Positions 1 to 6,446 of a stretch of DNA of 6,446 nt are shown here, in pieces. Source of the DNA: Bacteroidia bacterium. Lineage in GTDB: Bacteria > Bacteroidota > Bacteroidia > B-17B0 > Aurantibacillaceae. The stretch's first letter is position 1. Every line of letters begins with the position of its first letter. Under the pieces are notes generated by a model. That model saw nothing but the letters and a program-made list of their open reading frames with translations. It did no database searches and was not told the origin of the DNA. The stretch is from assembly GCA_026418315.1 (NCBI GenBank), contig JAOABO010000103.1:1-6446 (forward strand), written 5' to 3'. The translations under genes were made by a program, and so were the position numbers.

Positions 1-2
1 GT

Positions 3-962
3 TTCAAATCTGATGGAGCTACTAATTCTGCCGGATTTAAAGCTATTTATCAATGTACCACAACCTCTGTGGCAGCTCCCACTACCGCCATTGCTTCTGT
101 TGCAGGATGGGTTACTGCTAATTACACTGCTACTATCAATGATAATCCTGCCACAGGGGCATCTATACAAAAAGGGTATTATTCTGTTGCTTGCTATAAC
201 GGAACACAATGGACGGCCAACAATAACCGTGGATTTTTTTATGATGATTTCAATATGCTTTCTCCATTATGGACATTAAAAACGGGAACATGGTCTGTAA
301 CAGGAAGTGCCCTTGTTCAAACTGATGAAAGTAATGGTAACACTAATATTTATGCTCCTCTGACACATACACTCTCTAATCGCTACTTATATCATTTTAA
401 ATTAAAGATAGAAGGAACAGGTACAAATAGAAGAGGTGGCTTTCACTTTTTTTGCGATAACGCAGATAGTAGTAATCGCAATAATTCGTATTTTGTCTGG
501 TTCAGGTTAGATAATCAAAAGTTTCAGTTATATAAGGTTGTCAATAATTCTTTTGGAAGCCCGGTAGTGGATATTCCACTTACCTTTAATGCGGCACAAT
601 GGCATGATGTCAAAGTGATTCACGACAGAACAACAGGAGAAATATGGACTTATTGGAATAATCAATTGATAAACAAATGGCAGGATCCTTCTCCCTTTTC
701 AATGAATAACGGACAATATATTTCTTTTAGAAGTGGAAATAGTAAAATGAGCGTAGATAGCTTCAGAGTGTATCGTTCAAGAACCAATACGCCTATAATA
801 CTCGTTGGTTCAGGAAATACCGACTTGATGTATCAGAATCCAATGCCATCTCAATTTGCCGGTAGAATATTTTCTATTTGTCAGGATAATTATGAAACTT
901 TATCTGCCATTGCTATACAAACTTTGAATGTAGATTGGACGCCTCCTGCATCTGTGGGGTGA
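3..962 (+). CDS. Large secreted T9SS cargo protein, upstream fragment (5' end off-window, frame broken at its 3' end)
   Basis: The frame is already open at the left edge, so the real start and probably a catalytic or adhesive N-terminal region lie outside; the GTG at 69 is not a credible start. About 319 residues are visible. The first ~20 (SDGATNSAGFKAIYQC) look like the end of a CUB domain. A short region ending in YNGTQW follows, resembling the golvesin/xanthan-lyase-like module of Bacteroidota surface proteins. From about 237 to 779 there is a concanavalin A-like sandwich (motifs GFFYDDFN, GGFHFFCD, YFVWFRLDN, QWHDVKVIHDR, SFRVYRSR), likely to bind carbohydrate. The frame stops at TGA 960-962 just after DWTPPASVG, where relatives continue into a fibronectin type III domain; that domain continues in the next frame from 959. 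This is therefore one gene with the following fragment, split by a one-base shift. The domain reading is from remembered family patterns; the enzyme activity, if any, is unknown. Confidence 0.8.
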   Translation, partial: FKSDGATNSAGFKAIYQCTTTSVAAPTTAIASVAGWVTANYTATINDNPATGASIQKGYYSVACYNGTQWTANNNRGFFYDDFNMLSPLWTLKTGTWSVTGSALVQTDESNGNTNIYAPLTHTLSNRYLYHFKLKIEGTGTNRRGGFHFFCDNADSSNRNNSYFVWFRLDNQKFQLYKVVNNSFGSPVVDIPLTFNAAQWHDVKVIHDRTTGEIWTYWNNQLINKWQDPSPFSMNNGQYISFRSGNSKMSVDSFRVYRSRTNTPIILVGSGNTDLMYQNPMPSQFAGRIFSICQDNYETLSAIAIQTLNVDWTPPASVG

Positions 963-1519
963 ATGATGGATTAAGCAGCGATATTAATATTGCCTGTACA
1001 AAAGATACCTTGAAAGCCAATTGGAGTAATAGCAGTGATCCGAATTCAGGTATAACAAAATATTGGTATTCTATAGGTACCAGTGCGGGTAGTACAAATA
1101 TCAAAAACTGGACAAATGTTGGTTTATCCAATCAGGTGATAACGTATGTGGGAGGGCTGGTGAATGGACAAACATATTATTTTAATGTGCGGGCAGAAAA
1201 CGGAGCGGGATTATTAGCCAATATTGCCAGCAGCAATGGGCAAACAGTAGATACTACTTGTGTAAGTTCTTATGCATTTATTTATCAAACTAACAAGCAA
1301 ATAAAAGTGTATCCTAACCCAGTAGATGATAAATTATATATTGATGGAATTGAGAATAATGATGTAGTAGAGATATATGATGTAATGGGCAGGAAAATAT
1401 TGAATGTAAGTGAAAAAGTAATACCTACATCAAAATTGGCAAATGGTTTATATTGGATAAGAATATTGAATAACAATCAAAAAAGTATTTATGAGAATAA
1501 AATTATTGTTCATCATTAG
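935..1519 (+). CDS. Fibronectin type III domain plus T9SS type A sorting domain: downstream fragment of the same gene
   Basis: This is the C-terminal part of the preceding gene in another frame. Meaningful coding begins at about 959 (VNDGLSSDINIAC); the TTG at 935 is only the first possible start codon and is not a likely natural start. Residues coded by 959-1256 form a fibronectin type III domain of the Bacteroidota type (SSDPNSGITKYWYSIGTS, VNGQTYYFNVRAENGAG, GQTVDTT). From about 1295 to 1516 comes a T9SS type A C-terminal sorting domain (KVYPNPVDDKLYI, VVEIYDVMGRKI, LANGLYWIRI), which directs transport across the outer membrane and is normally cleaved off. There is no signal peptide, so the fragment could not be exported alone. 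The last 29 bases overlap the start of the next gene. Confidence in the domains is high; whether the fragment is expressed depends on the frameshift being real. Confidence 0.8.
   Translation: MDASCICGVNDGLSSDINIACTKDTLKANWSNSSDPNSGITKYWYSIGTSAGSTNIKNWTNVGLSNQVITYVGGLVNGQTYYFNVRAENGAGLLANIASSNGQTVDTTCVSSYAFIYQTNKQIKVYPNPVDDKLYIDGIENNDVVEIYDVMGRKILNVSEKVIPTSKLANGLYWIRILNNNQKSIYENKIIVHH
956..959 (+). other. Frameshift point at a GGGG run inside the first gene
   Basis: The upstream frame reads GTG GGG TGA and ends. The downstream frame reads GTG AAT GAT GGA. One additional G in this run would give Ser-Val-Gly-Val-Asn-Asp-Gly, joining the PP-containing linker to the fibronectin domain without loss or gain of family residues. 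The same product would arise if a ribosome slipped back one base on GGG. A sequencing or assembly miscount or a real one-base deletion is the simplest explanation. Confidence 0.85.
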
Positions 1520-2885
1520 TTGTGCTGTTAGTATCAATTTTCTAAATGCACAATACAGTGCATGGCGAATACAGTTGCTGGCACATCTGACACCAGATAC
1601 GTATTATGCCGGATGCTGGGGATGGTATGATCCTATAAAAAACAGAGAATATGCTATTTCCGGGGCACACAAAGGAACTTATTTTGTTGATATTACCAAT
1701 CCAACTAGTGCATATATTGCTGATTCTTTGATAGGTATACCTATTAATGTATGGAGGGAAGTAAAAACCTACAAAAATTTCTGTTACATTATTAGCGATG
1801 ATTATGGACCTTCTTTTCAAATAGTGGACTTATCTCCATTACCGGATTCTGTTCGTGTCATTGCTTCTCCGGATACAGGCATACTATCCAAAGGACATAC
1901 GCTTTGGGTAAGTGATCATTATTTGTATGTGGGTGGACCTAGAGATAAATTTGGGAATAATCACCCTATGGGAGTGTTTGATTTGCTTCCTGATCCTGAA
2001 CATCCCAAATTTTTAAGATGGTTAGACCAGGATTATCCCAACATCAGTTATGTACATGATATGTATGTTAGACACGATACTGTTTTTGCTTCTGCTGCTT
2101 ATCAAGGATTACAGGTATTCAGATATGATTCTGTTCAGAATAAATTTGTGTATATCAATTCTTTGATTAATTACTTAGAAGCTGGTTATAATCATAGTAA
2201 CGCACTTACCGAAAATGGGAAAATCTTAGTATTTATGGATGAAGTACCTTCTGGTTTGTCCTTTAAAGTTGCAGATGTGAGTAATGTTAATAACATACAG
2301 GTGTTGAGTTATGTTAGACCATATAATTATGGGGGCTTTGTAGCACACAATCCGTTTATTGTGGGAAATAGAAATTTAATAGCTTCCTGTTATCAGGATG
2401 GAACACTCATTTATGATATTTCTAATCCTTCCAATCCGGTTTTAACGGGCTTTTTTGATACTTACCCGCAATACGGGGCTAATACGGGCGTATATAACCC
2501 ATCGGAGGCATATCAAGGAAATTGGGGCTCTTATCCTTTTTTTCCAAGTGGTTTAATTTTTTCAAATGATATGACGAATGGAATTTTTATCCTAAAAGCC
2601 GACACTGCTTTAAATGTATCTGAATATACTTCATCTCAAGACATAGATGTAAATATTTTTCCTAATCCGGTGAATGACATAGTCAATGTATATTTTAATA
2701 TTGACGGTATAGCCAACCTGCTTATAGAAGACATAGCAGGAAAATTTTTATGGAGGAAAGAGAATGTGTATGTTACTCATCATCAACCATATCAAATAGA
2801 TTTATCAAACTATAGTAATGGTTTGTATTTTTTACACTTACAAATAAATAATAGAAATATTACATTAAAGGTCTTTAAAAATTGA
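1491..2885 (+). CDS. Choice-of-anchor B family (LVIVD-repeat) secreted protein with T9SS type A sorting domain
   Basis: This 464-residue protein of unknown biochemical role is predicted to be exported and then secreted or surface-anchored by the T9SS. The ATG at 1491 gives a clean signal peptide (MRIKLLFIISCAVSINFLNA, cleavage probably before QYSAW); later starts such as TTG 1506 lose its basic end. The body has the repeating pattern of the choice-of-anchor B / LVIVD family: GTYFVDITNPT near residue 62, FQIVDLSPLPDSV near 109, YVHDMYV near 187, YNHSNALTENGK near 233, VAHNPFIVGNRNLIASCYQD near 284, GTLIYDISNPSNPVLTGFFD near 304, and PSGLIFSNDMTNGIFILKAD near 352. Such repeats are expected to form a beta-propeller. 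Residues ~386-464 are the sorting domain (VNIFPNPVND, IEDIAGK, YSNGLYFLHL). It overlaps the preceding gene by 29 bases and ends 3 bases before the next. Family assignment is firm; ligand and function are unknown. Confidence 0.93.
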   Translation: MRIKLLFIISCAVSINFLNAQYSAWRIQLLAHLTPDTYYAGCWGWYDPIKNREYAISGAHKGTYFVDITNPTSAYIADSLIGIPINVWREVKTYKNFCYIISDDYGPSFQIVDLSPLPDSVRVIASPDTGILSKGHTLWVSDHYLYVGGPRDKFGNNHPMGVFDLLPDPEHPKFLRWLDQDYPNISYVHDMYVRHDTVFASAAYQGLQVFRYDSVQNKFVYINSLINYLEAGYNHSNALTENGKILVFMDEVPSGLSFKVADVSNVNNIQVLSYVRPYNYGGFVAHNPFIVGNRNLIASCYQDGTLIYDISNPSNPVLTGFFDTYPQYGANTGVYNPSEAYQGNWGSYPFFPSGLIFSNDMTNGIFILKADTALNVSEYTSSQDIDVNIFPNPVNDIVNVYFNIDGIANLLIEDIAGKFLWRKENVYVTHHQPYQIDLSNYSNGLYFLHLQINNRNITLKVFKN

Positions 2886-2888
2886 TTA

Positions 2889-4457
2889 ATGAGATTAATA
2901 ATTACAATTTTGTTTTTTTATTCTTCGATGTATTTCTCTCAGAAATCGTGCACTGGGTTTATTCATTTTAAGAGTAAGGGCCTTGACAAAATAAAAAATA
3001 TACATCTGTTGAATAATAATCATTTACTAATTGCGGGTTCGTTTTATGATACACTGTATTTAAATAATAACTTAACCGGAGTTTCTACTGCAACATCTGT
3101 TGTTTTACTAGAATTGGATCATAACAGAAGTCCAGTTTTCATTAAAACGATGGCACTTAAGAACCCAAAAATGTATGACTTTGTAGAATGCACGGATGAA
3201 TTAAAGGATGAATTTGCAAATTGTTATTATGTATTGGTCAATTTAGAAGGAAGCTTACAAATAGATACTAGTAATACGATTAATGCAAGTATGGCAACTA
3301 TTTTGGTAAAATTTGATAATACTGGTAAAATGTTATGGTATTATTATTTAGGTAACTCCACTCCTGCTTCTATGTGCTTTGATAATTATGGTAATGTAAT
3401 CGTTCTAACAACAAACAATGTTCAAATTATTCTATTAAACATCAACAAAAATACAGGACAGTTAAGGAGGTATGAAATTGGGACATCTAATGGAAAAATT
3501 TCTGCCAGTAAAATCATAAACAACAATGGTATTTACATCTTGTCGTGCAATTATAAGGATAGTATTTATTTTAATCATCAGAAAATTAAAGGGAATAAAG
3601 CATCAGCATCGATAATAAGATTAGATAGTATGTTTAATGTAATAAATTACAATATCTTATCTGCGGGAGGGTATTCTCTTCAAATAAACGATTTTATTTT
3701 GGATAACCATCAAAATATCTATCTGACAGGATTTTATAATGGTTTTAATCTTTATGTAGATGATACCATTCGCTTGTCCCGTCCATCACCCAACACATAT
3801 CTTGAACAAATGTTTGTCATTAAATTAAAGTATAATTATCAATTTTTATGGGCTAAGCAAGAACGAAATAATCCATATAATAACAAATATTATGGCACCC
3901 GACAGGGATATAAAATTATAACAGATAATAATGATGTGTATGCTTTAGGGTACTATAATAATTCTCTTATTATAGGCAATGACACTTTGTATGGAAGTAG
4001 TTTAATTTTAATGCAATACGATGCTAATGGGCAATATATTCAATCTGAAAAAATTGCAGGAAATTATTTAAATGGTAACTATACTTTAAATTTTAATTTT
4101 ACAGACAAGAAAATAACTTTATCGGTAGGGTTTAATAATTCACTGGTCAGTGTTTGCCAAAATACAATAAACTTAATGGGTATTACGGATGTCTATATTA
4201 CGGAATTAGATAAAATCATGAGTGTTCCTTTGAATTCGGATGCTCCTTATTCTCAATTTATACTGTATCCTAATCCAAGCCATGATTATCTTTACATTCA
4301 ACACCTTCCACTCAACTGTACTTACGAAATTTATGATGTATTAGGGCATTGTATTTATAAGAGTAATAGTGCTTGCATTAATGTATCTACATTCACAAAT
4401 GGCGTGTATTTACTCAAAAGCATGGATAAAACCTTCAAGTTCATAGTTCAACATTAG
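2889..4457 (+). CDS. Secreted SBBP-like repeat (probable beta-propeller) protein with T9SS type A sorting domain
   Basis: This 522-residue protein has no recognisable catalytic motif. The start at 2889 gives a signal peptide, MRLIITILFFYSSMYFSQ, with cleavage around residue 18. Residues ~45-445 hold a degenerate repeat: a strand ending in a small residue or Gly plus an aromatic (LLIAGSF, IYLTGFYNG, VYALGYYN), then a short strand with Asn/Asp and Leu/Ile (TLYLNNN, SLQIDTSN, SIYFNHQK, SLIIGNDT), then a strand such as ILVKFDNTGKMLW or FVIKLKYNYQFLWA. This recalls the SBBP repeat. I count about seven copies, one short. Residues ~455-522 are a T9SS type A sorting domain (FILYPNPSHDYLYI, YEIYDVLGH, FTNGVYLLK). 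The gene begins 3 bases after the choice-of-anchor B gene, so co-transcription is likely. The repeat assignment is by eye and less certain than the sorting domain; the biological role is unknown. Confidence 0.88.
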   Translation: MRLIITILFFYSSMYFSQKSCTGFIHFKSKGLDKIKNIHLLNNNHLLIAGSFYDTLYLNNNLTGVSTATSVVLLELDHNRSPVFIKTMALKNPKMYDFVECTDELKDEFANCYYVLVNLEGSLQIDTSNTINASMATILVKFDNTGKMLWYYYLGNSTPASMCFDNYGNVIVLTTNNVQIILLNINKNTGQLRRYEIGTSNGKISASKIINNNGIYILSCNYKDSIYFNHQKIKGNKASASIIRLDSMFNVINYNILSAGGYSLQINDFILDNHQNIYLTGFYNGFNLYVDDTIRLSRPSPNTYLEQMFVIKLKYNYQFLWAKQERNNPYNNKYYGTRQGYKIITDNNDVYALGYYNNSLIIGNDTLYGSSLILMQYDANGQYIQSEKIAGNYLNGNYTLNFNFTDKKITLSVGFNNSLVSVCQNTINLMGITDVYITELDKIMSVPLNSDAPYSQFILYPNPSHDYLYIQHLPLNCTYEIYDVLGHCIYKSNSACINVSTFTNGVYLLKSMDKTFKFIVQH

Positions 4458-4483
4458 ATATTTTTTTTCTTACTTTTCGCCCA

Positions 4484-5236
4484 ATGAAGTTAATATTCAG
4501 AACAATTTTTATTACTGTTTGGAAAACATGGTTTGCTTTGGTATTTATTTCTACATTACTAATTTTATTTCCCTTGTTTTATCTTTTACTTATCTTAAAG
4601 CAATTTAAATCTGTTTATTATCTTAAACAAGCATGGGCTTTTTTAATTTGTTTGTTTTCTGGTTTAATACCGCATATTCGTTACATTCAGGGAAAGTTTG
4701 ATTTTCCTTCACCTTGTATTATTGTGGCTAATCATACATCTTATTTAGATATATTATTTAGTGTGTTCTATATCAAAAAGCCGGCAGTGTTTATAGGTAA
4801 GGCAGAATTGTTATCCATTCCTGTATTTAATATTTTCTTTAAATATTTTGATATCCCTGTTCGCAGACAAAATCCTAAAGATGCAGCACGTGCTTTTGAA
4901 AAAGCCGGAGAGTGGATAGATAAAGGTTTTTGCGTAGTTATCTTTCCTGAGGGGACTATTTCACCACAAGGAAAATTAAAGCCCTTCAAAAATGGAGCAT
5001 TCAAATTAGCCATACAAAAAAAAGTTCCTATTGTACCTGCGGTTAATTTGAATAACTGGCAGTTGCTTGAAAATGGCGGTTTTTTCAAAAGCAATGGCTT
5101 TCCGGGAATAGCACATATCATAGTAGGAAAACCTGTAGATACTTCTGTGTATTCAGAAGAAAATTCTTTAGATTTGCAAAACAAAATCAGAACATTTATT
5201 GAAAATCAATTAAACCAGAATTATGTCAAAAATTAA
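4484..5236 (+). CDS. plsC: Lysophospholipid acyltransferase (1-acyl-sn-glycerol-3-phosphate acyltransferase, PlsC family)
   Basis: The predicted 250-residue enzyme transfers an acyl chain to the sn-2 position of lysophosphatidic acid to make phosphatidic acid, the precursor of membrane phospholipids, at the inner membrane. The four family motifs are in order: the catalytic NHTSYLD (N83, H84, D89, the HX4D box), GKAELLSIPVFN from residue 105 leading to PVRR around 125, FPEGTIS at 154-160 (phosphate binding), and VPIVPAV at 181-187. The N-terminus is strongly hydrophobic (residues ~7-38 and ~50-63) and should anchor it to the membrane. The length is normal for the family. It starts 26 bases after the last sorting-domain gene, and its last 14 bases overlap gatC. 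Some relatives acylate ornithine lipids or other lysolipids, so the exact acceptor is inferred from the family and not proven. Confidence 0.92.
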   Translation: MKLIFRTIFITVWKTWFALVFISTLLILFPLFYLLLILKQFKSVYYLKQAWAFLICLFSGLIPHIRYIQGKFDFPSPCIIVANHTSYLDILFSVFYIKKPAVFIGKAELLSIPVFNIFFKYFDIPVRRQNPKDAARAFEKAGEWIDKGFCVVIFPEGTISPQGKLKPFKNGAFKLAIQKKVPIVPAVNLNNWQLLENGGFFKSNGFPGIAHIIVGKPVDTSVYSEENSLDLQNKIRTFIENQLNQNYVKN

Positions 5237-5516
5237 TGAGCAACTTATAGATGAATTATCCCATTTGGTAAGATTAGAGTTGAATACAAACGAGAAAATA
5301 AAAATAATGAAAGATTTAAACAGAATTTTAGATTACATTGAGCAGTTAAATGAATTGAATACTTCCGATATAGAACCACTCATCTATCTTTCACCCAATC
5401 AAAATGTTTTGCGGGAAGATATTGTTAATGAAACCATGAAAAAAGAAGATGCCTTGAATAACGCACCCAAAAAAGATTCTGATTATATCAGAGTTCCTAA
5501 AATGATTTCTCAATAA
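5223..5516 (+). CDS. gatC: Asp-tRNA(Asn)/Glu-tRNA(Gln) amidotransferase subunit C
   Basis: GatC is the small, non-catalytic subunit of the GatCAB complex, which converts Glu-tRNA(Gln) and/or Asp-tRNA(Asn) to the amidated form in the cytoplasm; it wraps around and stabilises the GatA-GatB pair. At 97 residues it has the usual length. Family signatures are all present: an N-terminal helix with LSHLVRLEL (residues 12-20), the helix NRILDYIEQLNELNTSDIEP (33-52), NVLREDIV (61-68) and the C-terminal NAPKKDSDYIRVPK (80-93). The ATG at 5223 lies inside the end of the acyltransferase gene, giving a 14-base overlap and suggesting translational coupling. gatA and gatB are not in the window. The next gene starts 8 bases after its stop. 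Confidence 0.95.
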   Translation: MSKINEQLIDELSHLVRLELNTNEKIKIMKDLNRILDYIEQLNELNTSDIEPLIYLSPNQNVLREDIVNETMKKEDALNNAPKKDSDYIRVPKMISQ

Positions 5517-5524
5517 CAACATAG

Positions 5525-6446
5525 ATGAAACAAAACCAAGTTATTACGATATTGTTTTTTTTAGCTACCGTAGCTTCTGTTGCTCAAACCATGAAAACAA
5601 AAAAATGGAGAAAAACAGAAGTAGATTCTCTTAACGAAGCCCTACTGATGTATGATGAAGGAAACATAGCATTAGCATATCCTATATTCGAGCAAATTTA
5701 TTATCATCACCCACAAGAAACTTATTTAAAGTACTTAGTAGGAAAACTATCGCTGTATAGAAGTGATAAATACGACTTAGCTTTGCGATTACTTGAAGAA
5801 AGTTATGCAGCCAATCCTAAAATAGATAACATTCATTACGATATTGCTCGTGCCTACCATTACAACTATCAATTTGATAAAGCTGAGGAACACATTAATA
5901 CATTTTTATCACAAAAAAAAATCAAACCAGAAGACAAAATAAATGCAGAAACCTTAAAGCGATATATTCAAAATGCAAAGATACTTTATTCAAGCCCCAC
6001 CCGTGCAAAAGTTTCTAATATAGGGAAACCTATCAACACTGAATGGGATGAATATGTTCCTGTTATTACCACCGACGAAACTACCATTATTTATACTTAT
6101 CGTGGAGATAAAAGTAAAGGCGGAAGACAAAATGCTTCTCTCTTGCCAGACCCAAAAGGTATTTTTTTTGAAGATGTTTTCACGTCAGAAAAAGTACTTA
6201 ATAAATGGGCAGAACCTAAACCAATTGAAACCATTAACACCAACTCACACGATGCGGCGATTGCATTAAGTCCTGATGGTTATATGCTTTTTATATATAA
6301 AGATGATGGCATTACACATGGTGATATATATGTTTCTTATGCTATGGGAAATAATGAGTTTACACCACCACAAAAATTAAAAGGGCAAGTCAATTCTTAC
6401 TCATGGGAAGGCAGTTGTTCCATTACTGCTGATGGTAAAACACTTT
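5525..6446 (+). CDS. TPR and PD40 beta-propeller protein, probable OmpA/PorE-like cell-envelope protein (3' end off-window)
   Basis: The frame starting at ATG 5525 stays open for 307 codons to the right edge without a stop, so the gene is 3'-truncated by the window. The start follows gatC by 8 bases and gives a signal peptide (MKQNQVITILFFLATVASVA, cleavage before QTMK). Residues ~35-132 hold three TPR-like helix pairs (YDEGNIALAYPIFEQIY, DKYDLALRLLEESYAANP, YNYQFDKAEEHINTFL). From ~165 a PD40 (WD40-like) propeller begins, with blade motifs NTEWDEYVPVITTDETTIIY, DAAIALSPDGYMLFIY then GDIYVSYA, and WEGSCSITADGKTL at the cut end. TPR followed by PD40 is the front half of Bacteroidota proteins that usually continue into a carboxypeptidase-regulatory-like fold and a peptidoglycan-binding OmpA domain, as in the T9SS component PorE. 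Those downstream domains cannot be seen here, so the PorE/OmpA assignment is inferred. A periplasmic or outer-membrane-associated structural role is likely. Confidence 0.9.
   Translation, partial: MKQNQVITILFFLATVASVAQTMKTKKWRKTEVDSLNEALLMYDEGNIALAYPIFEQIYYHHPQETYLKYLVGKLSLYRSDKYDLALRLLEESYAANPKIDNIHYDIARAYHYNYQFDKAEEHINTFLSQKKIKPEDKINAETLKRYIQNAKILYSSPTRAKVSNIGKPINTEWDEYVPVITTDETTIIYTYRGDKSKGGRQNASLLPDPKGIFFEDVFTSEKVLNKWAEPKPIETINTNSHDAAIALSPDGYMLFIYKDDGITHGDIYVSYAMGNNEFTPPQKLKGQVNSYSWEGSCSITADGKTL

Noticed and set aside
13..279. A leucine-rich 88-codon + strand frame
   Set aside because: It is out of frame with the CUB-like and lectin-like coding sequence, and its hydrophobic run is the result of shifting that reading frame.
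981..990. Palindrome ATATTAATAT downstream of the frameshift as a slippage-stimulating structure
   Set aside because: It is short, made only of A and T and without a loop, so it is too weak to act as a stimulatory hairpin; it is expected by chance in AT-rich DNA.
913..1820. Several - strand frames (913-1131, 1285-1476, 1542-1820)
   Set aside because: All are antisense to well-supported domains (fibronectin, sorting domain, LVIVD repeats) and show no independent coding features.
4458..4483. T-rich spacer with a run of eight T (4461-4468) as a terminator, or TACTTTTC at 4471 as a Bacteroidota -7 box
   Set aside because: No hairpin precedes the T run. The -7-like match lacks the final G, lies only 6 bases from the start codon and has no clear -33 TTG partner.
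4768..5184. A 138-codon frame on the - strand
   Set aside because: It is antisense to the acyltransferase, whose catalytic motifs occupy the same bases on the + strand; the translated product resembles no family.
6048..6269. A 73-codon + strand frame
   Set aside because: It lies in another frame of the TPR-PD40 gene, which is open throughout with recognisable domains; the short frame has no domain or signal of its own.

Overview
The window looks like chromosomal DNA of an AT-rich member of the Bacteroidota. Three consecutive genes encode proteins ending in the 'YPNP/FPNP ... G.Y' type A sorting domain of the type IX secretion system (T9SS), which is restricted to that phylum. No ribosome-binding (Shine-Dalgarno) sequence stands out before the genes, as is usual there. 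A chitinophagal or saprospiral type lineage is plausible, but the sequence does not fix the class.

All genes lie on the + strand and are tightly packed, with gaps of 26 bases or less and two overlaps. Positions 1-4457 hold three T9SS cargo genes. The first is cut by the left edge: the tail of a CUB-like domain, a lectin/glucanase-like sandwich, a fibronectin type III domain and a sorting domain. Its reading frame is broken at a run of four G at 956-959, which separates the secretion signal from the rest. The second (1491-2885) is a choice-of-anchor B / LVIVD-repeat protein. The third (2889-4457) is a probable beta-propeller built from SBBP-like repeats.

Positions 4484-5516 hold two housekeeping genes overlapping by 14 bases: a PlsC-type lysophospholipid acyltransferase, and gatC, the small subunit of the Asp/Glu-tRNA amidotransferase. 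From 5525 to the right edge runs an open, unfinished gene with a signal peptide, three TPR-like units and the start of a PD40 beta-propeller. This is the front half of the PorE/OmpA-like periplasmic protein architecture common in T9SS-bearing bacteria.

The first three products should be exported by Sec and then moved across the outer membrane by the T9SS; the last probably works in the periplasm or at the outer membrane. PlsC acts in the inner membrane and GatC in the cytoplasm. There is no RNA gene, mobile element, CRISPR array, convincing promoter or terminator. No clearly new system is visible; the most interesting points are the frameshift, the sorting-signal/signal-peptide overlap, the cargo-gene row and the propeller protein.
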